This document shows, one piece after another, positions 62,201-64,000 of a DNA stretch of 64,000 nucleotides. Under the pieces are notes generated by a model that did no database searches, had not been told where the DNA came from, and was given only the letters and a program-made list of their open reading frames with translations. Position 1 is the first letter of the stretch. Every line of letters begins with the position of its first letter. The stretch covers positions 1,679,501-1,743,500 of the forward strand of contig JARHVA010003166.1 of NCBI GenBank assembly GCA_037957365.1, in the 5' to 3' direction. A program made the position numbers and the translations under genes. The DNA comes from Torreya grandis (Eukaryota > Streptophyta > Pinopsida > Cupressales > Taxaceae).

Positions 62201-63118
62201 AAGTCAAAGGACATCAACTGCAAATCACTCAATTGCAATAGAAGTTGCTAGACGAACAAAATAAGGCTATGGCTTTTCAAGCCAATTTCCAAGCAGAGCA
62301 ACAAAAAGTGGCACAACTGACACTAGAGCTGACTAATAGGCCAAAAGGTGTCAAAGTGATACAACTGGTAAAGGAGCTCTACGAATCAATGTGGAAAATA
62401 ATCTCCTTAGAGATTATTCAGCTCAGGCCATCTCTCACCTTCCTGATCAACACAACAATTATGTGAGAAGGTTGAAGATTCAATGAAGAACATTCTGGCT
62501 ATAGTCTCTAACAGAGTCACAGACTCCCAAACCTTATTGTAAAATCTCTACGATGTAATGGATGCAACATTAGCACCTGTAGGAATCATTGAAAGAATGG
62601 TTGCCATAAAACGGGTCAATGAGGTGCTCAGTTGTAATGCCATGGCCAACAGTTGCAAAGAGCTTCTCAAAGTCATGAAAGAAGGAATTGGTGAGATGAG
62701 ATAGCATATTAAATATATAGTGCAACTAGGCCTTCCTTCTCTATTTTTGGATGCCAACATGGTGCTGATGGTTGATCAAATTAAACCATTGTTGCTGGCC
62801 AAAAAGAAGGATCAAATAGTTTTCTAAGACCTGCGAGATGATTCCTCAGTCTCAAAAGTTGAAGCTATTTTGGTTCCCATTTCCCAGCTAAAATTCAAAT
62901 TGAAAGCTACAGTCCAGATTCTGTAAATTTTTTTACATAAGGATATCATTAACCTTGATCTAGCTTTCATGGAATTGTAGAGAAAGTAAGGGTTATCTAA
63001 CCATGAATGGTCCATCTACCAAAAAACACTTTTGAAGCTATAAAATTTTGAAATTTTGACAAAGCAAGAGTTGGGTTTCTTTTTGAGTAGGCTCAAAAGT
63101 CTTGGGGTCACCAGTAAC
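59257..63118 (+). pseudogene. Element E ORF2: giant unrecognised ORF, about 1290 codons
   Basis: From ATG 59257 one register holds to 62466, then shifts by one and runs (62468 on) into the right LTR at 63119. The stretch 59668-60777 is open for 370 codons. In-frame stops stand at 59506, 59656, 60778, 60811, 60916, 60982, 61051, 61126, 61153, 61264, 61411, 61663, 61837, 61969, 62068, 62101, 62116, 62194 and 62239; nearly all are TAG or TAA where CAG, CAA or TGG fits the context. Plan: Ser/Gln/Ala-rich N-terminus; a globular region (CPDLIELCIDLLYAPSC, QITPNAIRDMLALHY, YDPNGYIDSWVRTNTIG); a Pro/Ser/Thr-rich linker (61000-61660) with the basic patch PRKRKRV near 61290; coiled coils (61680-62400: KKEREAQLEKKRIKENKA, QAEQQKVAQLTLELT); a helical C-terminus. 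No Gag or Pol signature. The QITPNAIRDML segment loosely recalls plant-mobile or plant-transposon-associated domains, at low confidence. Confidence 0.7.
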
Positions 63119-64000
63119 TGTAGAGTAAATTTTTACTCTACGTTGCATTTAAATTTTCAGTCGCACATTGTAGTTTTGGTTCCTGCATACCTTGGTCATG
63201 GAGGTAGAGTTTTGGAGCAGAGCATGGGTTTCTTTCCCATATAAGTGTCAAAGTATAGTGGAGGCTACCAAGTGGCATAGTTTGATCACAATTTCTTTTC
63301 CCCCTTTTTTGTTTCCTTCACTTCATTTTTGCCTAAGTATTAAATTCGAGTGAAAGCTACCAAGTGTCAGTTTCCAAAACACGGAGCCAGCCAATTGGTG
63401 ACATCTGAGGCACCTTTCCTAATTTTCAAGAGAGCTGTGAATCATGCCACGTATCTAATAACAACTCAATGGAATACACCATGTGTCAGTATCTGTGTCC
63501 CATATCAGCACCCACATTTCATCTATTTTTCGGCAAAGGGTTTCAACAAGCTAAGTAGTAGGAAGAAGTAGAAAATGCCAGATGGCAGTGACGGAAGGCC
63601 TTGGACTAATTTTTTAGAGGCAAGCAAAAGTCACCACGTGTCAGCATCTAAGAGACAGTAGGTTCAATGCCTGGGTTCAATGCCTTGGTTTAACATTTTG
63701 GGTTCAATACCTCGATTAATGTGTAAATGGCACATAGTATTGAACCTTTGAACCATTGAACCATTTTGGTTCATCAAGTAGTTCAAGGGAGTGTCCCAAG
63801 AATCAAAGGGGTTAAGTACCTTTTTTGGAGGGAAAAAGGGAATCATTTCATTTTTTTTAAGTGCTAAAGAGCAGTGGAGTTTACCAAGTGTCACTTTTTG
63901 AGCCCCTTTCCACTCCATTCCTGAAAGAAGTGGAAGGCACCACATACCCCTAGTAAGAACAGTGGAGGATGCCACATATCTTCTTAAGAACAATGGAGGC
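63119..64000 (+). repeat. Element E 3' LTR, cut by window end
   Basis: Aligns with 55612-56490. Opens with the same palindrome. No clear polypurine tract precedes it; the bases before are CTTGGGGTCACCAGTAAC. Confidence 0.9.

Larger units (their letters stand above)
55612..64000 (+). mobile_element. Element E: non-autonomous LTR retrotransposon with a giant unrecognised ORF (3' end outside window)
   Basis: Left LTR 55612-57981; second copy starts at 63119 and runs off the window. Both open with TGTAGAGTAAA and a palindrome. A PBS follows the left LTR. The 5.1-kb interior carries a 579-bp frame and a frame of about 3.9 kb but no gag, protease, RT, RNase H or integrase motif on either strand. 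The LTR copies are roughly 85-90% similar over the first 160 bases, mostly with C/T and G/A differences. It is inserted in the F protease. I infer mobilisation in trans by related elements that use the same primer site. Confidence 0.85.

Overview
The window reads as intergenic DNA of a large, repeat-rich plant nuclear genome. It is AT-rich and contains no recognisable host gene. Almost all of it that can be interpreted is old LTR retrotransposon, nested and heavily mutated. Long LTRs (0.7-2.4 kb), Ty3/gypsy polyproteins with plant-type extra RNase H domains, and strong C-to-T style decay would fit a gymnosperm such as a conifer, but species cannot be fixed from the sequence.

Layout. 1-4050: AT-rich, nothing recognised. 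4051-15280: element D, minus strand, with two LTRs, a PBS, a PPT and a gag remnant; its interior is a long purine-rich, C-poor low-complexity block and no reverse transcriptase is visible. 15281-19890: unassigned, with a decayed coiled-coil-like reading frame at 17.6-18.1 kb. 19896-54781: element A, minus strand, with LTRs of 1481 and 1447 bp and near-matching 5-bp target duplications. A has gag and protease remnants but no visible reverse transcriptase or integrase.

Two plus-strand elements sit inside A. Element B (25363-36040) has a perfect GGGTT target duplication and splits the gag region of A. Element C (37301 to about 52945) lies between the 5' LTR and gag of A. Both carry complete but stop-riddled gag-PR-RT-RNaseH-IN sets. 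In B the extra RNase H lies between PR and RT; in C it lies between the standard RNase H and IN. Right of A is a plus-strand protease fragment (element F, 55265-55611), cut by the left LTR of element E.

Element E (55612 to beyond the window end) is the most unusual object. It has a 2.37-kb LTR starting in a 22-bp palindrome and filled with repeated CCAAGTGTC-like words. Its interior has no recognisable gag or pol. Instead there is a reading frame of about 3.9 kb (roughly 1290 codons), interrupted by about 20 stop codons that look like decayed Gln or Trp codons, with a basic NLS-like patch and heptad-like coiled coils. I do not recognise its product.

All five LTR elements with a visible leader (A-E) share a related primer-binding site just inside the 5' LTR, of the form TTGGCATGCCTGATGGGACC, so they probably belong to related families using one primer tRNA. 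Inferred order: F is oldest; A inserted beside the F sequence, then B and C inserted into A; E inserted into F. All reading-frame calls are by eye, and domain limits are approximate to tens of bases.
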